A stretch of DNA of 57,172 nt from Clostridium sp. GTDB taxonomy: Bacteria > Cyanobacteriota > Vampirovibrionia > Gastranaerophilales > Gastranaerophilaceae. The DNA is taken from NCBI GenBank assembly GCA_018362895.1, contig JAHALR010000011.1, positions 1 through 57,172 on the forward strand, in the 5' to 3' direction. This document shows, piece by piece, positions 1-7,042 of this stretch (position 1 is the first letter of the stretch; the number at the start of each line of letters is the position of its first letter). The notes under the pieces were generated by a model. It ran no database searches, was not told the origin of the DNA, and was given only the letters and a program-made list of their open reading frames with translations. The translations under genes were made by a program, and so were the position numbers.

Positions 1-92
1 AAACACAGCAGAAAGCTTGTGACACTGAGATTGATTCAGTGAAGAAGATTATGGACAAGAACATTGAAAGAACTTTCAAAGTATTTTCTTAA
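1..92 (+). CDS. 3' end of an unidentified gene
   Basis: An open frame enters from the left edge (in-frame codons from position 3) and ends with TAA at 90-92, giving a 29-residue C-terminal tail that is charged, Lys-rich and ends in FKVFS. It contains one Cys and looks like a helical end of a soluble protein. The family cannot be recognised from so little sequence. It is followed by a bidirectional terminator-like hairpin, which supports a real gene ending here. Confidence 0.5.
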   Translation, partial: TQQKACDTEIDSVKKIMDKNIERTFKVFS

Positions 93-154
93 TACAAAAA
101 AAGTTTAACTAAAACAATCGCACACCCAAACTTGACTTATTTATTTGATTACAA

Positions 155-219
155 CAAAAAAGGCGCCCTGAACATATACAGTAATTTTTTACAGTATATA
201 ACAAGCCGCCGTTTTTTTT
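155..219. terminator. Bidirectional terminator between convergent genes
   Basis: A long imperfect hairpin: an A-run and GGCG arm at about 156-170 pairs with GCCGCC at 205-210, with inner ATATAC/GTATAT arms and a T-rich loop. Plus-strand reading ends in eight T (212-219) and minus-strand reading ends in six T, so it can serve both the gene ending at 92 and the SPFH gene ending at 227. Confidence 0.65.
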
Positions 220-226
220 GTTTTGA

Positions 227-793
227 TTAAAAATTGTGTCTGATGCCTTTCGGGTCAACGACCTGAAGCACTTTTATGCGCAGAATCTTCACTCCCCAGT
301 TTACTGTATAGTTGTCACAGGTTTCAACAGCCTGCTCAAGGATAGACTTGAGCATTTCTGTTTCTTGCTCGGGTGTGGAATTTTCGTCGAGTTCTGTTTC
401 GAGGATTCTTTTTTGCAAAATTCCGCAAACAAGCTGATTGATTGCATCAAAAAGATAAGCAACCTCATAGACAGCTTTGTATGGGTCTGTTATTTTGTAA
501 ACCGTTTCGGCTTTGACTTTGAGTGTATTTTTACTTTTTGTGTAAAACACTCTGTCGTCTTTTGGCAGCAGGAGTTTTTGTTCACAGATGGGAATTTTTC
601 CGTTGTTGATAAGTTTTTGATGGCCGTGAAAATTCTTGGGGTCAGGGCTGTCTATGCCGTGGAGCTTTTCAAAGAGCGGAATCAAGAAATGAACTCCCGG
701 TCCGAGCAGTCTGTGAAATTCTCCAAACCTCTCGACAACGGCTTCTTCGTCTTTTTTGACAAAAACAACGGGGAAGAAAAAGCTAATGTTCAT
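227..793 (-). CDS. Short SPFH/Band 7 (stomatin/prohibitin-like) protein
   Basis: 188 aa. The N-terminal half has the SPFH signature: a hydrophobic N-terminus, then 'EEAVVERFGEFHRLLGPGVHFLIP', matching the family's 'eravverfGkf.r.l.PGlhf.iP' pattern (shown in parts: VVERFGEFHR and PGVHFLIP). SPFH proteins form membrane-microdomain scaffolds and often pair with NfeD proteins. The start codon directly abuts the stop of the upstream NfeD-like gene, so the two are almost certainly co-translated. At 188 aa it is clearly shorter than usual stomatins (about 260-320 aa): the SPFH core is present but the C-terminal coiled-coil oligomerisation region is missing. No frameshift is visible; the protein ends with a clean stop before the terminator at 155-219. 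Confidence 0.85.
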   Translation of the reverse strand: MNISFFFPVVFVKKDEEAVVERFGEFHRLLGPGVHFLIPLFEKLHGIDSPDPKNFHGHQKLINNGKIPICEQKLLLPKDDRVFYTKSKNTLKVKAETVYKITDPYKAVYEVAYLFDAINQLVCGILQKRILETELDENSTPEQETEMLKSILEQAVETCDNYTVNWGVKILRIKVLQVVDPKGIRHNF

Positions 794-1186
794 TTATTTG
801 AAATCCCCTTTTGGAGTAATGAGATTTTCTGCTCCGGAATATAAATCTCCGTCATGGAGTGTGTATTCGAGCCCTGTGTCATCAATAAAGTTGTCGACGT
901 ACATAATCTTGCCTTCAATTCTTTTGATTTGAACCACACGTCCTTCGGGGATGTCTTCATCCGCATAACAAGCTCTGGCTTCCCATTCTTTGCCTGAAAC
1001 AGAAACTCTGCCTTCTGTCAGGGTGACTCTTGTAAGCGCTGTGGCTTCCTGATTTGTATATTTTGCTTTGAGTTCTTCTTCTTTAGCTTTTTTTCTTTTG
1101 ATTAGGGCTAAAGTTATTATTGAAGCCATAAATATAACAAGCATTATACCGATAATGCACCAGAGCTGCCATAGATTAATAGTCAT
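794..1186 (-). CDS. NfeD-like membrane protein
   Basis: 130 aa: one transmembrane helix (about residues 5-28), a basic/acidic linker (KRKKAKEEE), then an OB-fold-like domain at about 45-100 with the NfeD pattern 'G.V.V.G..W.A...........G..V.I.R.EG..M.V'. NfeD proteins are membrane partners of SPFH scaffolds. This is the short form without the ClpP-class protease domain. Its TAA stop is immediately followed by the ATG of the SPFH gene (zero spacing). A strong TAGGAGG ribosome site precedes the ATG and a well-formed promoter lies at 1212-1240. Confidence 0.8.
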   Translation of the reverse strand: MTINLWQLWCIIGIMLVIFMASIITLALIKRKKAKEEELKAKYTNQEATALTRVTLTEGRVSVSGKEWEARACYADEDIPEGRVVQIKRIEGKIMYVDNFIDDTGLEYTLHDGDLYSGAENLITPKGDFK

Positions 1187-1211
1187 ATAAGCCTCCTAAC
1201 ACTGAGACTAT

Positions 1212-1240
1212 ATTATATAAAAATAAACTTTGTTTGACAA
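1212..1240 (-). promoter_or_regulatory. Sigma-70-type promoter of the NfeD-SPFH operon
   Basis: On the minus strand TTGTCA (1235-1240) and TATAAT (1212-1217) are separated by exactly 17 bp, about 30 bp upstream of the NfeD start. Confidence 0.75.
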
Positions 1241-1290
1241 GTCACATGAGGGTTGTTTTGCTCGGTGACGTAAAGATATTTTACTTTTTC

Positions 1291-1319
1291 TTGAATATTG
1301 TTCATTTCACTGCTAAAAT
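1291..1319 (+). promoter_or_regulatory. Sigma-70-type promoter of the SLH gene
   Basis: TTGAAT (1291-1296), 17-bp spacer, TAAAAT (1314-1319); the gene start at 1361 has an AGGAGA ribosome site. It is divergent from the NfeD-SPFH promoter. Confidence 0.65.
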
Positions 1320-1360
1320 CAAGTGATTGATAGTGTTAGTTTATTAAACAGGAGACGGTT

Positions 1361-2521
1361 ATGAAAAAATTATTAACAAAAGCACTCATGCTTGTTGTTC
1401 TCGCAGGCATCAGCTGTACATGTGCTTTGTCTGCTTCGGCTAAAGAATACACAGACCTTCCAAAAGATCACTGGGCTTATAAACAAATCCAGATTTTGAC
1501 GAATTTTAATGTAGTTGTCGGGTACCCGGACGGTGCATACAGACCCGATGCAAACGTTACAAGAGCAGAATTTGCAACAATGGTGGTTAAAGCGTTTAAT
1601 CAACAAAACGCAGAAATCAAACAACCGGCAAAATTCTCTGACGTGAAAGAAAACGACTGGTTCTATGGAATGGTTCAAAGAGCGGTTATGTTTGACCTTT
1701 TGAAGGGCAATCCGAACGGAAGCTTTGATCCTTACGGAACAGTTTCTCGCGGTCATGCAATTTCTACAATTACAAATGCTTTGACAACAGAAACTATTTC
1801 TAATGCAAAAGCAGTCGAAATCCTTGAAAACAGCTATTCTGACTATCAAGAAATTCCGGACTGGCTTATTATTGCAGCGGGCAAGGCAGAAATTCTCGGA
1901 ATGGTAGTGAAAGCTCCGGGTGAAGAAGGCTTGATAAACGCTAACAGACCTGCAACAAGAGCAGAGCTGGCAGCTTTTCTTTGCAAAATGCTTGAACAGG
2001 CAAAACTCAATCCGAATGCAAAACTTAGAGAAGCAATGAGCCCCAGAACAGCGGACGGAATCGTTGTCAATGCTGACCTTGAGGGATACGTTGCGACTAT
2101 TCCTGCGGGAACAGTTATTCCTGTAATGGTTTTGAACAAATCAATCACCTGTAAAAAATCAAAAGTCGGTGACGAGTTCCTTTCAAAATTGCCAAAAAAT
2201 ATCATTACAAAAGAAAGATACCTTCTCCTTGTTGAAAATGACCCGCTGAACGGAAAAATCACTGATGTTAAAGTGGGCAGACTCTTCATCAGAAACGGCA
2301 AAGTTGACATGGATACTTATACAATAACAACCGACAAAAATCAGACAGCTGCCTTCTGTGGTACGGCTGTCGGCGGTTACAGACCCGAAGGTTTCTGGAA
2401 AACCCTTTATCTGAAAATCTTTAAAGGACACAAAATTCAGATTAAACAGGGTGATATTCTTAACCTGAAACTTAACAAACCTGTCAGAATCGATCTTACA
2501 AACGGAATGATTCTCGAGTAG
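1361..2521 (+). CDS. Secreted S-layer-homology (SLH) domain protein
   Basis: 386 aa. A clear Sec signal peptide (MKKLL, hydrophobic core, ASA cleavage site near residue 27) is followed by SLH motifs: about 30-75 (WAYKQI...GYPDGAYRPDANVTRAEFA), about 92-140 (DWFYGMVQRA...GNPNGSFDPYGTVSRG, in parts) and a more divergent third at about 155-210 ending TRAELAAFL. SLH domains bind pyruvylated or other secondary cell-wall polymers; in Cyanobacteria-like envelopes they anchor outer-membrane proteins to peptidoglycan. The C-terminal 150 residues (IPAGTVIPVMVL... RIDLTNGMI) form a beta-rich region I cannot assign; it is too short for an SLH-OprB porin barrel. Monocistronic: own promoter at 1291 and terminator at 2542. 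Confidence 0.85.
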   Translation: MKKLLTKALMLVVLAGISCTCALSASAKEYTDLPKDHWAYKQIQILTNFNVVVGYPDGAYRPDANVTRAEFATMVVKAFNQQNAEIKQPAKFSDVKENDWFYGMVQRAVMFDLLKGNPNGSFDPYGTVSRGHAISTITNALTTETISNAKAVEILENSYSDYQEIPDWLIIAAGKAEILGMVVKAPGEEGLINANRPATRAELAAFLCKMLEQAKLNPNAKLREAMSPRTADGIVVNADLEGYVATIPAGTVIPVMVLNKSITCKKSKVGDEFLSKLPKNIITKERYLLLVENDPLNGKITDVKVGRLFIRNGKVDMDTYTITTDKNQTAAFCGTAVGGYRPEGFWKTLYLKIFKGHKIQIKQGDILNLKLNKPVRIDLTNGMILE

Positions 2522-2541
2522 TTGAAAAATCATAAATTGAT

Positions 2542-2572
2542 GACCGGCGTTGAAAAACTCCGGTCTTTTTTT
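2542..2572 (+). terminator. Rho-independent terminator after the SLH gene
   Basis: GACCGG (2542-2547) and CCGGTC (2560-2565) form a perfect 6-bp stem, 12-nt loop, followed by seven T. Confidence 0.85.
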
Positions 2573-2631
2573 ATTAAAGTTTTTGCAAAATAAGCCGACT
2601 TATAAAATACATATAAAATCGGAGTGAACTA

Positions 2632-3258
2632 ATGCTTTTTAAACGCAAATGTAAGATAACCTTCATCGCGCATGGCGCAACTATCTATACGGAAGAAAAC
2701 CGTATCTGTGACAAGGAAACCCACCCCCCGTTGAATGAAATCGGTCAGGAAGAAGCGGAAAGAATTGCACAGTGGATTGTCAGACGTTCGCCTCAGGTGG
2801 ACAACATATATACGGGTGCTGCGCTCAGCTGTGTGCAGACTGCGCAGTATATCTCAAAAGCCTATCAAAAAGACTTTGAAATCCTTCCCGAGCTGCGCAA
2901 TCAGGAGTTTGGAATCTGGAAAGGTCTCAGCTATGACGAGGTCGAAGAACGATACCCCGAAATGTTAAAAAAATATCATGAACTCACCTCGAGCTATGCA
3001 CCGGAAGGCGGTGAAACACTTTTAGAATTCGATGAACGCGTTGAAAATACAATGAATGATATCATCGAAAAAAACCTCACAAAAAGAATAATTGTCGTCA
3101 CCCACTCGAACTTTATCAGAGCAGCTATAAGAAATGCTCTTGAAATTCCGGTTGAAAACCAGAATCGTGTGTTCATTCCAACAGGTTCTGCTACACAGGT
3201 TAAGTATTACAAAGGCTGGAATATCCTGATGTATTCGGGACATCTTCCTCTGGCTTAA
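2632..3258 (+). CDS. Histidine-phosphatase-fold protein with altered active site
   Basis: 208 aa with the layout of the phosphoglycerate mutase/histidine phosphatase branch 1 family: N-terminal strand with the His motif (residues 11-17), QTAQYI helix at 69-74, GIWKGL (94-99), GGETLLEF (126-133) and the second-His strand VVTHSNFIR (155-163). The usual RHG is AHG here (A13-H14-G15; codon GCG), the conserved Arg of the 'S.L.R..QTA' motif is Cys67, and the acid/base Glu of 'LRE...G' aligns with Asn90. Both histidines (14 and 158) remain. Family membership is clear; catalytic activity is doubtful. It is followed after 27 bp by a coiled-coil gene on the same strand, possibly co-transcribed. Confidence 0.8.
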   Translation: MLFKRKCKITFIAHGATIYTEENRICDKETHPPLNEIGQEEAERIAQWIVRRSPQVDNIYTGAALSCVQTAQYISKAYQKDFEILPELRNQEFGIWKGLSYDEVEERYPEMLKKYHELTSSYAPEGGETLLEFDERVENTMNDIIEKNLTKRIIVVTHSNFIRAAIRNALEIPVENQNRVFIPTGSATQVKYYKGWNILMYSGHLPLA

Positions 3259-3285
3259 ACTCACAAAAACAGGGATAAAGTGCGT

Positions 3286-4098
3286 ATGAAAATTGAAAAA
3301 AAAGCGGAAACTGCTGTGATAAAAAACTTGCAGTCAGTGCAAAAGACAAATGAAACAGAAGTCGAAACCTCAACTGCGAATTTGGAGCTGAGTTCGTCTT
3401 CGACCTCACAACAGGCTGAATATCTTGGAGATAATACAGGCATGATGGAGCTGACCGCTCAAATAGCGGATGTTGCTGAATCTTTGTCAAAACGCAAAGT
3501 CTTTGCTCTGAGTGCTCAGGCAATGAGCGCGTTTTCAAAAGCGAGCGGAATCATGAGCGCAGTAACTCTGAAAATTCAAAGCTATTCTGCGAAATATGAA
3601 GAAATCCTCAATAACCCGTACCTGAGTGACAGCGAAAAACAAAGCAAACTCAAAGAACTTGAAGCAAAAATTAGTGCCTGCCAGCAGGAGGGCGAAGCAA
3701 AAATCAAAGCGCTCGTTGACGTTGTTTATACTCTTGAGGCTCTTGTGCCCGTATACAGACAGTGTGAAAAAGCCGGCATTTCAACAAACGAAATTTCTGC
3801 AATGCTTAAACAAATGCTTGCAAGTGTAAGCACACAGCCTTCGGAATTTTCTGAAGTTAAAGACAGTGAATCACTTGAAGAAGCGATGAAAAACTCTTTG
3901 AGCGGTCTTCTGGGCGAAAATTCACAGGCAAAAATAAAGGATTATATCTCGAATCTTGAACAAAAAATCTCAAAAAACGAGTCTGAACTGAAGAAGCCTT
4001 CAATCACAAAAGAAGAAGAAAACCGCTTGAAACTTGAGAATGCTGTCTATAAAACAACAAAATCTCTGTTTGAGAGTTTTGTTTCAAAAATGTCATGA
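3286..4098 (+). CDS. Unrecognised coiled-coil protein
   Basis: About 270 aa from the ATG at 3286 (an in-frame GTG at 3280 is closer to the AGGG at 3271-3274 and is an alternative start). Rich in Glu, Lys, Ser and Gln, no Trp and one membrane-free profile; helices with heptad character at about 95-135 and 220-260. The N-terminal 50 residues are Ser/Thr/Gln-rich and probably disordered. No signal peptide. I do not recognise the family. It lies 27 bp after the histidine-phosphatase-like gene and ends 11 bp before the convergent S24 gene. Confidence 0.65.
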   Translation: MKIEKKAETAVIKNLQSVQKTNETEVETSTANLELSSSSTSQQAEYLGDNTGMMELTAQIADVAESLSKRKVFALSAQAMSAFSKASGIMSAVTLKIQSYSAKYEEILNNPYLSDSEKQSKLKELEAKISACQQEGEAKIKALVDVVYTLEALVPVYRQCEKAGISTNEISAMLKQMLASVSTQPSEFSEVKDSESLEEAMKNSLSGLLGENSQAKIKDYISNLEQKISKNESELKKPSITKEEENRLKLENAVYKTTKSLFESFVSKMS

Positions 4099-4109
4099 GC
4101 TGAAGCATC

Positions 4110-4760
4110 TCAGCGTGCGACTCTTCCCCACCAGCGGACTTCACCGATTACAGCAAAATCAAAGTTGATTTCCTGAGAGAGGTCAATTTCGAAACTTCTG
4201 TATTTGTCATTGTCTGATACAACCCTGATAGTGTTCGGAGGAATTTTTTGGAGCCTTTTTGCATAGAGCTGTCCTTCGATTCTTACACAATAGATTTTTC
4301 CGTCGTAAATTTCCCTTCTTGAGTGGTCTATTAAAAGACTGTCTCCGCCTTCGATTGTCGGAAGCATGCTGTCGCCTTGTGCAAAAATCATTTCTGTCCG
4401 CCTGGGGTTGATGTCAAGATCGTTTGCGAGCTTCTTGCTGATGGAATAGCTTGCGGTTTGTTCTTCGTTGTAAACAGTAACTCCATAGCCCATGCTTGCT
4501 GCAACACCTCCCAGAACGGGTATGCTTATACAGTCATCTGTGACAGCAGGAGCAGTTTGCCGCTTTGCGTTTGCAAGGTCGATGTTAAAATTACATTTGA
4601 AGTATTCGTTGAGCTTTTGGAGCTGTTTTTGGGTCAGCTCTTTGTTTTTAATCTGGTTTGCATATTGCCTGCTTACGTCAAGTGCTGCGGCAATATCTGT
4701 GTAGCTGACTTTTCTTTTTAATTGACCTGTAATTTCTTCTATAAACTTGTAAAGTTTCAT
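4110..4760 (-). CDS. Cro/CI-type repressor with S24 peptidase domain
   Basis: 216 aa from the ATG at 4758-4760, which has an AAAGG site seven bases upstream; a longer frame begins at 4790 but lacks one. Residues 18-55 form a helix-turn-helix (YTDIAAALDVSRQYANQIKN), and 78-210 an S24/LexA-like domain with the Ser/Lys dyad: Ser131 in QGDSMLPTI and Lys168 in LYAKRL. A Gly-Gly (84-85) sits where LexA-type proteins carry the Ala-Gly cleavage site. Such proteins repress phage or mobile-element operons and are inactivated after DNA damage. The divergent operon at 5035-6324 and the TGTAAA half-site cluster at 4748-4904 make autoregulation and control of that operon likely. Confidence 0.88.
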   Translation of the reverse strand: MKLYKFIEEITGQLKRKVSYTDIAAALDVSRQYANQIKNKELTQKQLQKLNEYFKCNFNIDLANAKRQTAPAVTDDCISIPVLGGVAASMGYGVTVYNEEQTASYSISKKLANDLDINPRRTEMIFAQGDSMLPTIEGGDSLLIDHSRREIYDGKIYCVRIEGQLYAKRLQKIPPNTIRVVSDNDKYRSFEIDLSQEINFDFAVIGEVRWWGRVAR

Positions 4761-4791
4761 CCATGTACCTTTTGTATTTTTGTAAACCAAC

Positions 4792-4820
4792 TTGACAAAC
4801 GCAAAGTAAAATTCTATACT
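4792..4820 (+). promoter_or_regulatory. Consensus promoter for the DUF4373 operon
   Basis: TTGACA (4792-4797), 17-bp spacer, TATACT (4815-4820). A TGTAAAG half-site at 4822-4828 covers the expected start point, as in repressed phage promoters. Confidence 0.75.
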
Positions 4821-4842
4821 GTGTAAAGTAGATTGTCTTTAC

Positions 4843-4871
4843 ATTATAACACAAAAACATTTTCAGTTTAC
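4843..4871 (-). promoter_or_regulatory. Probable promoter of the S24 repressor gene
   Basis: On the minus strand TATAAT (4843-4848) lies 16-19 bp from a poor -35 box that overlaps the GTAAAC of the operator (4866-4882). Its start point (about 4836) faces that of the plus-strand promoter (about 4827), so the two promoters overlap face to face. Confidence 0.5.
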
Positions 4872-4908
4872 AAAATGTAAACCAAATGTAAACACAATGT
4901 AAAGTAAT

Positions 4909-5005
4909 GAAATGATTGAAAAATGGCCTGACCAAAACAACTATCAAGAAAAGGGGATTGTTACATGAAATAATTAAAAAAATGGCCTGACCCCCGAGAT
5001 CAGGC
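4909..5005 (+). repeat. Direct repeat and hairpin in the operon leader
   Basis: Two imperfect 25-26 bp direct repeats (4909-4933 and 4967-4992), each ending AAATGGCCTGACC. GCCTGA at 4985-4990 pairs with TCAGGC at 5000-5005; the identical GCCTGA at 4925-4930 could pair with the same partner. A minimal reading frame of 18 codons (4912-4968) spans the first repeat, and the second encodes the same KWPD in another frame. Confidence 0.5.
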
Positions 5006-5034
5006 AAAAATATATACTTCTCTATTAATTTAAC

Positions 5035-5307
5035 ATGAAAGAATTTTTCTTTCAACAAATTTATTTAAAAATCATGAAAAAATTTTTACTTTACGCAAAA
5101 AATCTCGAAAAACCACGTCTTTTGGGGATGTTAGACAGGGCAATAGGAGGTCTTGTGGAAAATGAAATCTGTTCATATTGTAAAATTCGTTTTGATGAAA
5201 ATGAAAAACTTAAAAAATGTCAAAGCGGTGATTTTTGCAAGAGCCTTATTTTTCAAGGGCTGGAGGATTTCAACACAGATTCTGCCGCAGATAAGGACAA
5301 AAAATGA
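5035..5307 (+). CDS. Small Cys-containing protein of the S24/DUF4373 module
   Basis: Up to 90 aa from ATG 5035. The C-terminal half carries Cys-x2-Cys (CSYCKIRF) followed by two more Cys in KKCQSGDFC, resembling a small zinc ribbon. No ribosome site precedes the ATGs at 5035 or 5074, whereas an AGGAGG at 5145-5150 precedes an in-frame GTG at 5155; translation from there would yield about 50 aa containing just the Cys part. The stop overlaps the next gene's start (ATGA at 5304-5307), so the two are coupled. Family unknown. Confidence 0.6.
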   Translation: MKEFFFQQIYLKIMKKFLLYAKNLEKPRLLGMLDRAIGGLVENEICSYCKIRFDENEKLKKCQSGDFCKSLIFQGLEDFNTDSAADKDKK

Positions 5308-6152
5308 AACCGTATTTTTCTCATGACATATTTTCTCGTGAAAATTTAAAAATAAAACGACTTATGAACAAACACAAGATGGAGGGCTATGGCATTTTCT
5401 GGGCACTTGCGGAGTTTTTGCACTACAACTCAAACAAAATAGATGTTAGTGAAATTGACCTTCTGGCTTCTGACATGGGTGTAGAAAAGGAAAAACTGGA
5501 GTCTGTGATTTATGATTTCAATCTTTTCACTGTCAGAAAAAATACAATTTCATCAAAGAGGGTTGCACAAAATTTGAAACTCCAAAAAGAAAAAAGCCAA
5601 AAAGCCAGAGAGTCTGCAATGAGAAGATGGAACCCTCAAGGAATCGGGGGGAGTGAAAAAGAACTGGATGCGAACGCATTGCAAACGGATTGCGGGGGCA
5701 ATGCTATAAATAAAAAAAAGAAAGAAAAGAAAGAAAATGAAAATAAAGAAAATAAAAAAAATAAAGAAAGTGATGAAAATTTTTTTGGAGTTTTGAAAAA
5801 TGTATTTCTTTCTCCTTCAAATTTTTCTTCTCTTTCCGCTCAATGTGCTGACGAGCGTCTTTTTCAGACAATTGTTGATGAGTTGTCAGAAAACATTGCG
5901 ATGAACAAAGAGAAACCATACGATTTTGAGTGTCCTGACTTACATTTTTTGAGGCTTCAAAAATATTTGAAACAAAAACGCTCAACGTCTCAAAAACAGA
6001 AGTCTTCTGCCGTAATCTCAGTCAAAGAGACCTCTGATTATCTCGAGCGAATCAAGCATGAGGAGGGTGTTCCGCCGCCTGAGGAATTTTTCAGGAGTAA
6101 GGAGAATTTACTAAAAAAGATAATGGAAGAAAAAAATAATGCTGACAAATGA
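5304..6152 (+). CDS. Phage-type replication protein, Lin1244/DUF4373-like N-terminus
   Basis: 282 aa. Residues 1-95 match the Lin1244/Lin1753-like (DUF4373) N-terminal domain: 'YFSHDIFSR', 'MEGYGIFWALAEFLH', then a winged-helix-like segment and an 'ARESAMRRW' motif. Such proteins are found in prophages and act in replication initiation. A Lys/Glu/Asn low-complexity stretch at about 134-155 comes from a purine tract at 5704-5772. The C-terminal part is helical and unassigned. It is coupled to the gene before it (4-nt overlap) and overlaps the next by 14 nt, so the three form one operon under the promoter at 4792. Confidence 0.7.
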   Translation: MKPYFSHDIFSRENLKIKRLMNKHKMEGYGIFWALAEFLHYNSNKIDVSEIDLLASDMGVEKEKLESVIYDFNLFTVRKNTISSKRVAQNLKLQKEKSQKARESAMRRWNPQGIGGSEKELDANALQTDCGGNAINKKKKEKKENENKENKKNKESDENFFGVLKNVFLSPSNFSSLSAQCADERLFQTIVDELSENIAMNKEKPYDFECPDLHFLRLQKYLKQKRSTSQKQKSSAVISVKETSDYLERIKHEEGVPPPEEFFRSKENLLKKIMEEKNNADK

Positions 6153-6324
6153 ACAACAAAAACTTATCAAATTTGTGTTTGAGGGCAAAACCAACACTGA
6201 GATTGCTGAAAATCTCGGTTACAGTCCGAATACGGTTAAGAAAAAACTGAAATATATTTATAAATTTTATAATGTCGAAAACAGAAAGGAGCTGTTTTTA
6301 AGGGCAATAGATTTAGAAAACTAA
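6139..6324 (+). CDS. Minimal LuxR-type helix-turn-helix protein
   Basis: 61 aa consisting of little more than a LuxR/GerE DNA-binding domain: 'TNTEIAENLGYSPNTVKKKLKYIYKF' (shown in part: EIAENLGYSPNTVKKKL) preceded by a helix and followed by the fourth helix 'NRKELFLRAI'. There is no receiver or ligand domain. It overlaps the DUF4373 gene by 14 nt and its TAA overlaps the stop of the convergent gph by 4 nt. In this setting it may regulate the module or resemble a late-gene activator of a phage; that is inference. Confidence 0.8.
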   Translation: MLTNEQQKLIKFVFEGKTNTEIAENLGYSPNTVKKKLKYIYKFYNVENRKELFLRAIDLEN

Positions 6325-6992
6325 CCACTGATGAGCCTTGAATTGAGGCTTGTCAACTCCTCGATAAACCCCCGGGGCGTAGAAACAATCACCTGCGCTC
6401 CGTTTTCTTTTAAAAATTCCGTGTCTTTGTAGCCCCAGTTCACACTTATACATTGAATCCCGGCATTTTGTGCTGTTTGTATGTCTACTTCGGAGTCTCC
6501 GACGTAGACAGTTCTCTGAGGTGTTGTATTCAACTGTCTCATGATGCTAAGAACGCTGTCTGGAGCCGGTTTTTTTCTTATTTTTTCAGATTCGCCCATC
6601 ACACATTGAAAATTGTTCGGGAAATATTTTTTACACAGCTCTTTGACGGCAAGGTCGAATTTGTTTGAGACAACGGCGGTTTTGATTCCTGAGGCTTCCA
6701 GTTTGTGTAAGAGTTCGGGGATGCCTTCGTAGGGTTTTGTTTTGTTGTACATGTTTTTTGCGTAATCTTCTTTGAAGAATGCGAGGCACTCTTCAAAATG
6801 GGGATTTTGCTGCCCGTCTTTGAGTGAGCGTTCGATGAGTTTTTTTACGCCGTTTCCGACAAAGGAGCGAATTTCTTTTATGCTTCTTTTTTCACAGCCA
6901 AAGTGCTCAAGAGCGCGGTTTGTGCTTTCTGTTAAATCTTCGAGCGTATAAAGAAGTGTTCCGTCAAGGTCAAAAATTACTGTGTCAATCAT
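6321..6992 (-). CDS. gph: HAD hydrolase, phosphoglycolate phosphatase-like
   Basis: 223 aa HAD-superfamily protein with cap subtype 1. Motif I DLDGTLL (residues 8-14, Asp nucleophile), motif II Ser in VVSNKFD (about 107-113), motif III Lys in RKKPAPDSV, motif IV GDSEVD. The pattern 'TLEDLT.S.N.AL...G' and 'VGNGVKKLI' is typical of Gph, which hydrolyses 2-phosphoglycolate; PpaX-like pyrophosphatase or another sugar phosphatase cannot be excluded from sequence alone. Stop codon overlaps that of the convergent LuxR-type gene. Confidence 0.8.
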   Translation of the reverse strand: MIDTVIFDLDGTLLYTLEDLTESTNRALEHFGCEKRSIKEIRSFVGNGVKKLIERSLKDGQQNPHFEECLAFFKEDYAKNMYNKTKPYEGIPELLHKLEASGIKTAVVSNKFDLAVKELCKKYFPNNFQCVMGESEKIRKKPAPDSVLSIMRQLNTTPQRTVYVGDSEVDIQTAQNAGIQCISVNWGYKDTEFLKENGAQVIVSTPRGFIEELTSLNSRLISG

Positions 6993-7042
6993 AGAATTAT
7001 TTTAACTCACTCTAAAGAAAAAAAACGGATTTATTTTAAATT

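Larger units (their letters stand above)
4748..4904. promoter_or_regulatory. Cluster of eight TGTAAA(C/G) half-sites (operator region)
   Basis: Forward copies at 4748, 4781, 4822, 4876, 4887 and 4898; reverse copies at 4837 and 4866. Copies 4822/4837 form an inverted pair with 8-bp spacer; 4866/4876 form GTTTACA-AAA-TGTAAAC; 4876, 4887 and 4898 repeat every 11 bp, about one helical turn. The sites overlap both promoters of the divergon and are the obvious binding sites for the S24 repressor; binding is inferred. Confidence 0.6.

Noticed and set aside
236..844. Long plus-strand open frame opposite the SPFH and NfeD genes
   Set aside because: Antisense to two recognisable genes; the translation is low-complexity Phe/Val/Cys-rich, typical of a shadow frame.
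4110..4760. Calling the S24 gene lexA
   Set aside because: It lacks the LexA N-terminal winged-helix and the Ala-Gly cleavage site; its HTH and neighbouring genes are phage-like.
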